DNA of 64,000 bases from assembly GCA_029204225.1 (NCBI GenBank), contig CM055112.1, positions 22,882,578 through 22,946,577 on the forward strand. Reading direction: 5' to 3'. A program made the position numbers and the translations under genes. Positions within the stretch are counted from its first letter, which is position 1; each line of letters opens with the position of its first letter. The DNA is from Diphasiastrum complanatum (Eukaryota > Streptophyta > Lycopodiopsida > Lycopodiales > Lycopodiaceae). Below are positions 1 to 10,732 of this stretch, piece after piece. The notes under the pieces are model-generated. The model did no database searches, had not been told where the DNA came from, and saw nothing but the letters and a program-made list of their open reading frames with translations.

Positions 1-1316
1 CTACGAGTTCGATCTACGGTTCTATGATCACAGATCTTGGTAAAGATTTGCAAACAAATGATCAAATGAAAAATAAGCACTAATTTTTTTTTTTTAATTC
101 AAGAAGTTATAAAAACAACGGCCAACTATTAAAATGGCCATAATTTTGGCTAAAATCGAAGAAGATTATATACAACAAAGTAAAGAATTAGATATACATT
201 AATATATATAACCTTAAAAATGGGTAATTATATAGTTGATTCATCAAATTTTGCATTGAAAAAATCAGGAAAATAAAATCAAGAAAATGACTAAAAACTC
301 CAAGAAAGGGAAAATGTCTATGCAACTCAAGGGATTCATGTTATTGTGGTTTGATTTGGATATAATTCTTTGATACTACAAATGTCATGTGTGTATATCG
401 AGAAATCTAGAAAACTACAAGTCATAATGCCAAAAAATTTATGAGAGTACAGTTATGCTTAGGCTGATGACACAATAGAGTCAAGATTGAACATCATAAT
501 CATTGATTAATATTGAACCTCAAGGAATTAGATCACAAACCATCACTCTTCATGTGATAGGGCACATGAAACTTGTCATTGGCAATTTTTGTAGTTGAGA
601 TTCAATGGGTGGATAAAAACTTAAGACTGTCACAATGCAAATGAGCCAAAAGATTCAAATATTGAAATCATAACTAATCATTAGCTTTAAGAGAAATAAA
701 GATCCTTTTAGGCCCTAGGAAGCTTTACAACGTCTTATTTTATTCAGCTTGTCACCATTCTAACATCAATACTCTTACCATTTGACGTCTAAATAGTATA
801 TTGATATTCTAAAAGAGCATAAAAAAGTTCTAATTCTATTAAAATTAGATTCAATATAAATTGTGAGGAGCTAATTTAGAAAATAAAGATAATATTGTGA
901 AGGCAAGTGTGTTGAATTGGGTAGGAGGGATATTCTTGCGACAATGACATTGATGTGAGCTCAAACTATGTTTTTTTCATCTTGGACATCTTGGAGCCAT
1001 GGTCTCTATGTTTAGGCTCAAACTACTTGTCAATGTACATTGTACTTTTGTGCTAAAACAAAAGTAGAAAATAATGACAAACTCATTTATGCTCTCTAGT
1101 TCATTCATTGTCATGTAATTGATAACCTCACTATGTTTTAATAGTCAAAAAATGTGTTTGTGCTTTCATACTAGCTTCTATCAAAACACTAGACAGCAAA
1201 AGTTTATCTAGATTGGCAATTTGACAAACAACAAGCAATAACAATCAAAGCATTGATCATACACTGAAATCTGAGTCCACACTTGTGAACCGCAGCCTAC
1301 TATACGGCCTGTAGAT
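1..1316. other. AT-rich non-coding stretch, probably MIC60 intron
   Basis: No coding signal, RNA gene or clear repeat was seen. It lies downstream (minus sense) of the last visible MIC60 exon and of the inserted gypsy element, so it is most likely intron of that gene. I looked for the missing MIC60 C-terminal exon (glycine-rich loop and following helix) on the minus strand and did not find it. Confidence 0.4.
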
Positions 1317-1722
1317 AGTTATGGACTCGACTCATTACATTCGCCATGTCCATTTACATTTACTTTACTTTATGCATAGGCAGGCTTTGGGCCCTTTTTT
1401 ATTCATTATTTGACATTTAGACTATATGGTTGGCCTTGGGCCCTATTATTGACATTTAGACCATATTATTGGCCTTGGGCCCTATGATTCACTATATTGG
1501 TTATTTGGTCATATTATTGAGAGTGGGGGCCTTCTTGGAGGGCGCACTATTTTCCCTCTCAGTTTGGCCCTAGCCACCGGAAGCTTCCTTTTAGGGCTTC
1601 CTCATGGCTATAAGTAGGGATTCTGTGTCATTTGTTACTTGGCTTATGATATGATCTCCTTCTTTAGTCTCTTTAAGCTTTCTCTCTCCTGCTTTCTAGG
1701 GTTAAGTCTTGCTTATGTGATG
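1317..1722 (+). repeat. 5' LTR of the gypsy chromovirus
   Basis: Direct repeat of 6811-7223. Shared sequence runs from AGTTATGGACTCG to CTTATGTGATG. It lacks the 7 bases (around CCCACTC) that the 3' copy has after GGGGGC. It contains a TATA-like promoter box and a short internal repeat of TTGGCCTTGGGCCCTAT. Confidence 0.88.
1608..1616 (+). promoter_or_regulatory. TATA-like box in the 5' LTR
   Basis: CTATAAGTA about 100 bases before the LTR end, conserved in the 3' LTR at 7109-7117. Its position fits the start of the retroelement RNA. Confidence 0.5.
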
Positions 1723-2082
1723 GAGGGCGCCCATCTTCAACTTGGATCTTCACCATTTTTCAGCCGGATCTTCAGCATTTCTCCACACTTGTCTTGCAGA
1801 TTTTCACGACGGATCGGAGGAGGACAGGCGCCCACTTGCTGCCCATTTCTAGCGCCCTCTTGCTGGCTGCCTACTGCTGCATTTTCAGCCTTTTTCCTCC
1901 CCTATTTTGGGCGCCCTACTGCCTCCTATTTGCTGCCCTATTGGGCGCCCTCATGCTTGCTGACCAGCGCCCTACTGCTCCTTCCTTTGCTGAAAATTTC
2001 CGCTTTTTGCTGTCCCTATTCGCCACCTTCCATCAGCCACTCCTAGCGCCCTACAAACCCATCTTTTTTATCCAATTTTCTC
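1723..2082 (+). other. Retroelement leader with seven GCGCCC motifs
   Basis: The untranslated stretch between the 5' LTR and gag. GCGCCC occurs seven times, most often followed by CT or TAC. No standard primer binding site (TGGTATCAGAGC) follows the LTR, so the priming tRNA is not identified. An open frame through here is pyrimidine-rich and is not taken as a gene. Confidence 0.5.
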
Positions 2083-2502
2083 ATGGCTAGCTCACCCACT
2101 ACACCTGCGAGTCATTCCGGACCTTTAGATGAACAGTTTGCTGATATGCGTGACTCTCTTACTCTCCTCAGTAGTCGTTTCGACCAAATGATGACCGGTT
2201 TTACCACTCTACAGACCGGCTTTGCCACTATGCAATCACAGATTGATTCCTTACAGCCACATGGACCTGGCAAAGCCCCTGTTCATTCATCATTTGGGTC
2301 TCCATTTGGACTTCCATCCTCGTCTACTTCCTTTGGCGGTGGGCCTCATTTTCCACCTAACCCACCACCCGGTTTTCCACGTCCTACAGCTCCTGAGTCA
2401 CATTTTCCACGACATCTAGCTCCTGAGCCACATTTTGCTCGAGATTTTCGTGATCGGGTACAGCTTGCCACCTATTCTGGAGAATTGGTTTGCAAAGCTT
2501 GA
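2083..2502 (+). pseudogene. Gag N-terminal segment, separated from pol by a frameshift
   Basis: A 139-residue frame starting MASSPTTPASHSG, with a coiled-coil-like stretch (residues 15-60) and then a proline-rich linker, typical of chromovirus Gag N-termini. It ends out of frame just where the conserved Gag core (LENWFAKLDTYFQIYP) begins in the neighbouring frame at about 2485. In related elements the two parts are one polyprotein, so I infer a one-base change around 2470-2490. Programmed frameshifting is possible, but I see no slippery heptamer or pseudoknot there. Confidence 0.7.
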
Positions 2503-5500
2503 TACTTATTTTCAGATCTACCCTAAGACTGATCCTCAGAAGATCCAGTTAGCCGCCTTACATTTAGATGGACGTGCTGCCACTTGGTGGCGGGTCTACC
2601 GACTTGACCCTGATCGGGACGGTCTCCAGTTATGGCCTACCTTTCGTCGTGATCTTCGTCATGCTATGATTGACCCTCAGTGGCTGAGCCGTCAGCGTGA
2701 TATATTCCGTAGTCTTACTCAGACTGGTGATCTTTCTTCCTATACAGATCAGTTTATGGACCTTTCCTACCTCTTTACAGATCTTCAGCCCACTGAGCTT
2801 ATTTCTCGCTACATTGCTGGACTTCGTGGTGCTCTACGATACGATGTCTCTTCTTTCCGTCCACCCACACTTGTTGAGGCCATGTCCCTTGCTAGTACTT
2901 TACAGCATAAGTACCCTGATCCTGCTCCCTTTCGCTTTTCCCCACCCCGTCCATCTCTTTCACCTCTACCATCTCCGGCCCCATCTGCCCCATCCACTGT
3001 CGTCCCGACCTCTTCTCTTACTTCTCCCGCTCCTCGCCCTCCGCCTCGTCCTGCTTTTGTCCGACGTTACACGTCTGCAGAGTTCGCTGACATTCAACAG
3101 AAGCGTCTTTGCTTTCGTTGTAAGAGTCCTGACCACATTGCCCGTGATTGCCGCCAGCCCCTGCCTACTTCTACTGCTGTTTTCTACCATGAGGGCACTA
3201 CCCCAGATGAGTCCAATATCTACATTCATATATCTGATGAGCCTGATCTATCTCCTGAGCCTTCTACTGATTTACTTCCTGCTACTTGCCACGCTCAGCT
3301 TGCTTATGCTACCTGGACAGGGTGCCCCGGTTCTCGCTCCATTCGGCTACGTGTGCGCATTACTGGTCGTGAGTATATTGCTTTAGTTGATACCGGCAGC
3401 ACTCATTCCTTTATCAGCAGTTATGTTCTCAGCCGGATACGCGCTTCACCTATTCCTGCTCCACAGCCTCTCACAGTCGAGGTTGCCAGTTCTCACTCAT
3501 TTCCTAGTTCTCAGATGTTTCAGGGATTATCCTACCGCATTGGTGATTTTTCTGGACAGGCAGATCTTTATATCATTCCTCTAGAGCACTATGACCTTAT
3601 CCTTGGTGCTGATTGGTTTGCTTCATTGGGAGCGGTTACTTTGGACCTGGCTCAGCAGACATTGACATTTGTTCATGATGCAGTGACCCACTCACTTGCT
3701 GGTATTGATTTTCAAGCAGATTTGCAGCTGATCAGCGGGAAGCAGTTTATCCGCAGCCTACCTAAGGCTCATTGTGCAGCTTTATTATGTGTTCAGCGTG
3801 CTGCAGCAGATTCTCCAGTGAGTACCTCTCCTCCAGCAGTTGTTCCTCAGGTGATCTCTGATTTATTACATCAGTATGCATTTGTCTTTTCAGAACCTAC
3901 AACGCTACCACCATTACGTGATGTGAACCACCATATTGATTTGCGTCCTGGTTCTGCTCCTCCCTCCCGGCCTCCATACCGTATGTCTAAGTCTGAGGGT
4001 GATGAGGTTGAGCTTCAGATTACTGCTTTACTAGATCAGGGCCTTATTGTTCCTAGTCACAGTCCTTTTGGTGCCCCTGTTCTCCTTGTCAGTAAGAAAG
4101 ATGGTTCCAAATGCCTTTGCATTGATTATCGTGCCCTCAATAAGTTGACCATCCGTAACCAGTATCCTATTCCTCACATGGATGATCTCTTTGACCAGTT
4201 AGGCACCTCTCATCTTTTCTCTAAGATAGACTTACGTTCCGGCTATCACCAGATTAGGATGCATCCTTCGGACGAACACAAGACTGCGTTTCGTACCCAT
4301 CTTGGTTTGTATGAGTTTCGTGTTCTTCCTTTTGGTGTTACTAATGGTCCACCTACGTTCCAGAATGTGATGAATAACATCATGCGTCCTCTCCTTGGTC
4401 GTTGTGTTTTAGTTTATTTTGATGATATTCTTGTTTTTAGTAAGACTCTTGATGAGCATGTGTTACATCTTTCATCTGTTTTTCAATTGCTTGTCCATCA
4501 CCAGTTGTTTGCTAAACTTTCTAAGTGTTCCTTTGCTGTTGTTGAGATTGAGTTTTTAGGATTTCTCATTTGTGATGGTCGTATTCGTTTGGACCCTCAT
4601 AAGGTTCGGGCAATCGCTGATTGGCCTGTTCCCACAGATGTCCACCATGTTCGTATGTTTCTTGGTCTCGCTACTCACCTTCGTCGTCCTGTTCCTCACT
4701 TTGCCACTGTGGCTGCCCCTCTTCATGCCCTTTTGAAGAAGTCTAGTGCTTTTGTTTGGACTTCTGATTGTCAGTTCGCCTTTGACACTCTTCGTCGTGC
4801 TGTTGTGGAGGCCTCTGTCCTCTGTTTACTACAGTTTGATCAGAAATTTATTGTTGAGACCGATGCTAGTAATGTTGGTTTGGGTGCCTTGCTTCGTCAG
4901 TCTCAGTGTATTATTGCTTATGAGTCGCGTCGTTTACGCTCTTATGAGCAACGTTATTCTGTCCATGAGAAAGAGCTTCTTGCCATTATCTATGCTCTTA
5001 AGAAGTGGCGCCATTACCTGTACCGTGTTCCTTTTGATATCGTTACTGATCATCAGTCCTTACATTATCTCTTCTCCCAGCGTGATCTTAGTGATCGTCA
5101 GTTTCGTTGGTTGCAGTTTTTACAATCTTTTGATTTTTCTATTTTGTATCGTCCTGGTCGTGCTAACAGTGCTGCTGATGCATTGTCTAGACTTCCTGCT
5201 TTATTGAATACCCTTGTGGCCACGATCCCTTCTTGGTTTGATGATCTTCCATCTGCTTATCTTACATGTTCTGATTTTCGTGATGTTTATAGTTCTGCTC
5301 CACCTATGTCGTCTTCACCTCATCAGGCTTATTCCATTGTTGACCACCGTCTTTATCATTATGGTTCTCTTTGTATTCCTAGTTCTTTGGGTATCCGTTC
5401 TCAGTTGTTGTCGGATGCTCATTCGTCTCCAGTTGGGGGTCATTTTGGTTTTCAGAAGTCTTATGCTCGTCTTAAGGATCATTTCTACTGGCCATCCCTT

Positions 5501-6766
5501 AGGAAAGAGCTTGTTGTACTTATTCGTACATGTCCTTTCTGCTTACGTAATAAGTACTCCCGTGCTAAGTCCGCTGGTTTGCTTCAGAGTTGGCCTATTC
5601 CTCACCGCCAGTGGACTGATATTTCTATGGACTTCATCATTGGCCTTCCCCGCACCCGTCGTGGTCACGATTCATGTATGGTGGTAGTTGACAGGTTCTC
5701 GAAACAGGCACATTTCATACCCGTCCGCAGTACTATCACAGCAAAGCAGTGTGCACGCTTGTTCCTTTCAGAGATATTTCGCCTACATGGGTTTCCTCGT
5801 ACTATCCTTTCTGATCGAGATAGTAAGTTTACATCATTGTTCTGGACAGAGCTTATGCGTATATTGGATGTACAGCTTTTTATAGGGTCTGCTTATCATT
5901 CTACTTCTGATGGGCAGTCTGAGGTCCTTAACATGATCCTTGAGGATTATTTGCGCCATTTTGTTACTCCTTCAGGGAAAAATTGGGATCAGCACTTATG
6001 TTTGGCAGAGTATAGCTATAACAGCTCTGTTAGTACCAGCACCGGCGTTGCACCATTTTTATTATCTCATGGTTATGCACCTCTTTTACCTGGTAATCCT
6101 CTTCCTCCCGAGGATACACCTGTGACACTGTCTTCATTTCTATCAGGTGCTCGCGAGCTTATTCTCCAGGCTAGTTCCCATTTGCAGCAGGTCCAGCAGC
6201 GTTATCACGCTTCAGTTGATCGTCATCGACGTCATGTTGAGTTTCATGTTGGTGATATGGTATATCTACGCCTACGGTTTGCACGACATCATTTTATTCA
6301 AGGCCATGCTTCTACTGAGAAGCTTGCACCACGTTATTATGGGCCTTATTGTATATTGGAGGTTCTTAGTCCAGTTACATATCATCTTCAGCTTCCTGCT
6401 TCCACACGTGCCTGTGATATATTCCATGTCAGTTTATTACGTGCTGCTATTGAGGATGATGCTCCTCGTGATGCTGAGTTTCCTACTGCACCGGATCTCT
6501 TTCCTTTATTACCTGCTGCTATCCTTCAGGTACGTTTGCATCATAGTCGACGCCGCCGGCAAATTCAGTTCCTAGTCCAGTGGGATGGTCGTCTTGTTGA
6601 GAAGGCCACATGGGAGCCTATTGATGTCTTTTATCATACACCGTCACTTGCGGATCAGGCTCGTGCTCTTGCCGCACTTGTTGATTCCTCTACATCAGTT
6701 GTTGCTCCAGTTGTTACTACACCAGATGCTGTTCCAGTTGATCCTCCAGGGCTTGCTGTTACTTGA
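2435..6766 (+). CDS. Gag-Pol polyprotein of the gypsy chromovirus
   Basis: An uninterrupted 1443-residue frame. In order: Gag core (about 15-150), CCHC zinc knuckle CFRCKSPDHIARDC (about 225), aspartic protease DTGSTHSF (about 318), reverse transcriptase with YFDD (about 660), RNase H with ETDAS (about 808), integrase HHCC zinc finger (about 995-1035) and its D, D and E residues (TDISMDF about 1060, SDRDSKF about 1126, GQSEV about 1160), then a chromodomain ending in QWDGRLVEKATWEP (about 1365-1402). All catalytic residues I can check are present. The N-terminal 15 or so residues here are out-of-frame sequence; the true start belongs to the 2083 frame. RT and integrase could be active, but the gag frameshift would block normal Gag production. 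Confidence 0.93.
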   Translation: MLEIFVIGYSLPPILENWFAKLDTYFQIYPKTDPQKIQLAALHLDGRAATWWRVYRLDPDRDGLQLWPTFRRDLRHAMIDPQWLSRQRDIFRSLTQTGDLSSYTDQFMDLSYLFTDLQPTELISRYIAGLRGALRYDVSSFRPPTLVEAMSLASTLQHKYPDPAPFRFSPPRPSLSPLPSPAPSAPSTVVPTSSLTSPAPRPPPRPAFVRRYTSAEFADIQQKRLCFRCKSPDHIARDCRQPLPTSTAVFYHEGTTPDESNIYIHISDEPDLSPEPSTDLLPATCHAQLAYATWTGCPGSRSIRLRVRITGREYIALVDTGSTHSFISSYVLSRIRASPIPAPQPLTVEVASSHSFPSSQMFQGLSYRIGDFSGQADLYIIPLEHYDLILGADWFASLGAVTLDLAQQTLTFVHDAVTHSLAGIDFQADLQLISGKQFIRSLPKAHCAALLCVQRAAADSPVSTSPPAVVPQVISDLLHQYAFVFSEPTTLPPLRDVNHHIDLRPGSAPPSRPPYRMSKSEGDEVELQITALLDQGLIVPSHSPFGAPVLLVSKKDGSKCLCIDYRALNKLTIRNQYPIPHMDDLFDQLGTSHLFSKIDLRSGYHQIRMHPSDEHKTAFRTHLGLYEFRVLPFGVTNGPPTFQNVMNNIMRPLLGRCVLVYFDDILVFSKTLDEHVLHLSSVFQLLVHHQLFAKLSKCSFAVVEIEFLGFLICDGRIRLDPHKVRAIADWPVPTDVHHVRMFLGLATHLRRPVPHFATVAAPLHALLKKSSAFVWTSDCQFAFDTLRRAVVEASVLCLLQFDQKFIVETDASNVGLGALLRQSQCIIAYESRRLRSYEQRYSVHEKELLAIIYALKKWRHYLYRVPFDIVTDHQSLHYLFSQRDLSDRQFRWLQFLQSFDFSILYRPGRANSAADALSRLPALLNTLVATIPSWFDDLPSAYLTCSDFRDVYSSAPPMSSSPHQAYSIVDHRLYHYGSLCIPSSLGIRSQLLSDAHSSPVGGHFGFQKSYARLKDHFYWPSLRKELVVLIRTCPFCLRNKYSRAKSAGLLQSWPIPHRQWTDISMDFIIGLPRTRRGHDSCMVVVDRFSKQAHFIPVRSTITAKQCARLFLSEIFRLHGFPRTILSDRDSKFTSLFWTELMRILDVQLFIGSAYHSTSDGQSEVLNMILEDYLRHFVTPSGKNWDQHLCLAEYSYNSSVSTSTGVAPFLLSHGYAPLLPGNPLPPEDTPVTLSSFLSGARELILQASSHLQQVQQRYHASVDRHRRHVEFHVGDMVYLRLRFARHHFIQGHASTEKLAPRYYGPYCILEVLSPVTYHLQLPASTRACDIFHVSLLRAAIEDDAPRDAEFPTAPDLFPLLPAAILQVRLHHSRRRRQIQFLVQWDGRLVEKATWEPIDVFYHTPSLADQARALAALVDSSTSVVAPVVTTPDAVPVDPPGLAVT

Positions 6767-6804
6767 TCCAGTCCTTTATGGCAGTTGGGTCTTATTTTTG
6801 TGTC

Positions 6805-6812
6805 GGGGAGAG
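6805..6812 (+). promoter_or_regulatory. Polypurine tract before the 3' LTR
   Basis: GGGGAGAG immediately before the 3' LTR, the expected place for plus-strand DNA priming. The last two bases overlap the LTR repeat boundary, which is therefore uncertain by about 2 bases. Confidence 0.55.
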
Positions 6813-7223
6813 TTATGGACTCGGCTCATTACATTCACCATGTCCGTTTACATTTACTTTACTTTATGCATAGGAAGGCTTTGGGCCCTTTTTTATTCAT
6901 TATTTGACATTTAGACTATATGGTTGGCCTTGGGCCCTATTATTGACATTTAGACCATATTATTGGCCTTGGGCCCTATGATTCACTATATTGGTTATTT
7001 GGTCATATTACTGAGAGTGGGGGCCCACTCCCTTCTTGGAGGGCGCACTATTTTCCCTCTCAGTTTGGCCCTAGCCACTGGAAGCTTCCTTTTAGGGCTT
7101 CCTCTTGGCTATAAGTAGGGATTCTGTGTCATTTGTTACTTGGCTTATGATATGATCTCCTTCTTTAGTCTCTTTAAGCTTTCTCTCTCCTGCTTTCTAG
7201 GGTTAAGTCTTGCTTATGTGATG
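6811..7223 (+). repeat. 3' LTR of the gypsy chromovirus
   Basis: 413 bases, matching 1317-1722 with about 7 substitutions and a 7-base insertion. It carries the TATA-like box at 7109-7117. It is followed by AT-rich flank that resumes the MIC60 intron. Confidence 0.88.
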
Positions 7224-7878
7224 CTTTCATAGACTAAATTTAGATCAGTCGTGGCTACGTTCATAACTTAGATAGAGAATGAAGTAGAAATTAACTTGGT
7301 TGCATTTGGATCACAAAATCACGATGTACATAGTGGAGTAGCTCGAGATTGCCAATGAGCTCCAAAAATAATCTATCTTCTCACTATGGAGAGATGAAAT
7401 ACATAGCAAAATTGACTTCCTTTGTAAAGTTAGGTGAATTTCAAGCATGTAATAAGGAAGTTAACTTGGCTTTCTTGCCCTAATTTGCAACCAGAAAGTA
7501 ACTATGAAACAAGGATAGCACAATGAATCTATTCAGTTGCTTTCTCCATGTCCATTCTAGAGATGTGGAAAGGATGATGGAAGAAAGCTCTCTTAAATCT
7601 CAAAAACAATAAAAAATTAGAAATAAATATCAAATTGGTTCTTTTTTGGCGATTCGTGACACCTAAACCCTGAATTCCGGATCACGGTCGCGATCCGGAT
7701 CGTGTTCTGGATCAGAGTTTGCAACTATATGCATTAATACTAGTGAAGCCAGAAAACTTTACTGCTAGCTCAAATGTGATTTATAAAAAACCATACGGAA
7801 GGTGTATAATACCTACTCGAATTTCCTCTACAAAAGCTTCTTGATGTTTCAAGCTGCAGAAAGGGCACAAAAGAAAAC
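7224..7878. other. MIC60 intron segment
   Basis: AT-rich sequence between the gypsy element and the last visible MIC60 exon. No coding match was seen on either strand. Confidence 0.5.
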
Positions 7879-8058
7879 CTTTTCTTGAAGTTCCACTGGA
7901 GTCCTAGTTCCATCCTTGATAGCCTCTGCTGGTAATGACATCACCGCAGCGTATACCAGAGGATCAGTTCCTGGTCCTCCTGCAGACTCAAGGACAAGTG
8001 CTACCTCTTTCTGAACCGGGTCACCTCTTAGCATGGCATCTTCAAGAGAAAAGGTACC
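7879..8058 (-). CDS. MIC60: MIC60 exon 9 (mitofilin core, last exon in window)
   Basis: 60 codons from acceptor TTGTAG: GTFSLEDAMLRGDPVQKEVA onwards, ending ELQEK before a GTTTTC donor. Without splicing the frame stops 10 codons later at TGA. The family continues into a glycine-rich loop, so a further exon is expected outside the window; the alternative is a truncated protein ending near 7849. Confidence 0.85.
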
Positions 8059-10623
8059 CTACAACATCAACTTATCTCATCACATAATAAGAATAGACAC
8101 TAGAGTGTCAGTTCCAGTGAACCAATTGCGATTGTTACTTTAAAAGATGTCACTGCACTAGAACATATACAGTACTCAAGCAACATGCTAACACAACATG
8201 TTCTCAATAAGCAACACACAAAGAGTATCCTTGACCAGAATTTGGTCCCACCAAAAATTTAACTTCAATACAGCTTGTTCCTATTTACAATTAAGGCACT
8301 GGAATCCCACCAAGGCAAGTTTGTGCACGGTATGGCTCTGTCGAGCTTCCTCAGACCTCGCATTGAAGGCTGCATGTAGTGCCTCAACCTGCCATAGGCA
8401 TTTAGATAATGCTATGAGTCAACTTTTTAAAAAGTCGCACCAATTTAAGCTCACATGGGAAATAGAATTATGATATGATTACAGTCACTAACAATACTGT
8501 AAGTTACATATTTTATGGACATTATGAAAGTGCTAACCCCACTGGGTTACTGAAAGAGGTACCACCATAGCTCGTGAATGAGGCATGCTTAAGAGGAACC
8601 ATAACAAATTCACAAAATTTTGTTGGAGTACTTGATAATCATGACTACGAACAAATAGTTGAAAAGTTTTCTGGGATGATCTGAAGCATAGTAAACTTTA
8701 CTTGATCTAAAACTACTTACTTGCAGTTTAACATCACCCAGCTCTTTTAAGAAGGCAACTTTTTCCTCCACAAAAGCTGCCAATGCCTCCACCTTTGCAA
8801 GAAGTTGGGTTTCTTCTTGCTTCAGCTTACTCGCCTCCTCCTGCAATAGCAACAATGCATAACACAAAGAGACTTGAAGTTGTTTAGCCATTTCACATAG
8901 ATACCAAAAAACTCTAGAGCACTTTCCAAACAGAGACTCCAAATATACACAAATCTTCCTCTTAATTACAATGAGCGCCTGCTTTTTACAAATGGAACAT
9001 CAGTGAGACTCTCAATGGGTATCATCCAGGAAATGGAGGTTTGTGTGCACGATTAGAAAAGCATATTCATATTTCCTGAAGAGTACATAACACCGGTGGA
9101 CAAAGTCTTCTCAAGGATAAACTCACTTGGGAACCTTTGAAGACAAGAAAAGAGCACACATAACAAATGCAAAGGTTTATCAAGGCATAAATTCAAACAT
9201 CACCTGAAGCTTCAGTTCATGTTGTAACTTTCTGTCTGAAAATTCCTTAAGTGTCTTTAATTTTGAATCGTGCTTCAGTTTCTCGGTTTCAAAATCCTGT
9301 GAGAATAACAGTGTGCAAAATAGCTGGAAAAGTTTAACTTAGAGCTTGCAACAACCCAAAAAACTTGAAGGTCTTCAAGTAGAAATAGCCTAACCCGTAG
9401 CGTATCAAAGCTTACAAAATCAATCATAAGTTCACCATAAGATCAAATACAGATAGTTAAAACTTTCACCTACAATGGAACTCAACAGAGATATATTAAA
9501 AAAGTCATAACTCTGAGAACTTTCTTCAGAAGCCGACTTGAAGGTCTTCAAGTAGAAATAGCCTAACCCATAGCATATCAAAGCTTACAAAATCAATCAT
9601 AAGTTCACCATAAGATCAAATACAGATAGTTAAAACTTTCACCTACAATGGAACTCAACAACGATATAATAAAAAAGTCATAACTCTGAGAACTTTCTTC
9701 AGAAGCCGATGCAAATGGAGAGTGAAAGTCGTGGTAGTCAGTAAAGATGATGACCAACAACACGATTCTATGATTTCTCGTCTCCCACATTTAAAGGAAA
9801 ATAATGTATGACTGTTGGGTAAGTACAAAAACCTATGGAGCATGTTGATGGCAGTAAATATTTCAAACCTGCATATCATCAGGGATGCACTTTCCTATTA
9901 TGCTACTTCAAATATTTTAACAGACTGTTACCCGTGACAGACTATGCAATACCAACAATTTATGTCAATTTCAACATCTAAAAACCTTATATCACCAAGC
10001 ATACCAGATCAAAGATAAAAAGGCAATGTATCATCTAACCTTCAAAGCATAGTTGCCCATTCCAGAATGTTACATGTTTCAGAACTCGTTCTGGAACAAA
10101 CCCTGAAATTTTCTTTTTTATAGTACATACTATTTTTTTTTCCAAAGAGCTCCAGATCAATACTTTGCTGAAAAATACTCTGCGATGGAAGCAATGATAC
10201 TCTCTACGATGAAGGCTGTCCTCTATGTATCTATTTCTGTATATGGCTAAACAACGCCCTCGAGCAATCCTACGATCCTTATACCCTCAAACTCTTACAG
10301 TTGGAATGCGAAATAGTCTCAATTCTGATGAAACGGTAATGATGGCTGATCTTTTCCTTGATGCAGGAACTAACGACTGTGTAAAGTGAGCTGAGTGATT
10401 GCACTTGATTACTAGTTCTGTTGCTTTTAAAATATCACCTACCACAACCCAACCAAACCTAGATCGTACGAGAGGATTCATACCAGCAGCATGTAGCTAC
10501 TAACATCAAAATCAAGCATGCACTAGTGAGAGCCCAACACACACTTGACATGTACTCTTTTTTTGTCTTATATGCCTATTGGCATGGAAAAGACATTAAT
10601 AAAATCTTTCTTCTTCTTCTTCT

Positions 10624-10677
<54 letters not shown>

Positions 10678-10695
10678 TCTTCTTCTTCTTCTTCT

Positions 10696-10732
<37 letters not shown>

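Larger units (their letters stand above)
1317..7223 (+). mobile_element. Ty3/gypsy LTR retrotransposon, chromovirus type
   Basis: A nearly complete element: 5' LTR, leader, gag, protease, RT, RNase H, integrase, chromodomain, polypurine run and 3' LTR, in that order. The integrase lying after RT/RNase H marks Ty3/gypsy, and the C-terminal chromodomain marks a chromovirus, a class that often targets heterochromatin. The LTRs differ by about 7 substitutions and one 7-base indel, so the insertion is recent compared with everything around it. It sits in the MIC60 intron, antisense to the gene. Exact termini are uncertain: I see no clean TG...CA ends and no unambiguous target duplication (TAGAT at 1312-1316 versus TAGAC at 7232-7236 is only suggestive). 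Confidence 0.9.

Noticed and set aside
1639-2046. 135-residue frame across the gypsy LTR/leader
   Set aside because: Overlaps the LTR and leader, pyrimidine-rich composition, no motif; Gag starts at 2083.
2697-3386. Leucine-rich long frames inside gag-pol in other phases (also 4746-5207, 5214-5687, 6147-6575)
   Set aside because: Shadow frames of a T-rich coding sequence; the pol frame carries all motifs.
7849-7878. MIC60 ending at the TGA at 7849
   Set aside because: The family continues well beyond ELQEK, and a GTTTTC donor is present at the expected place, so splicing onward is more likely; noted as an alternative.
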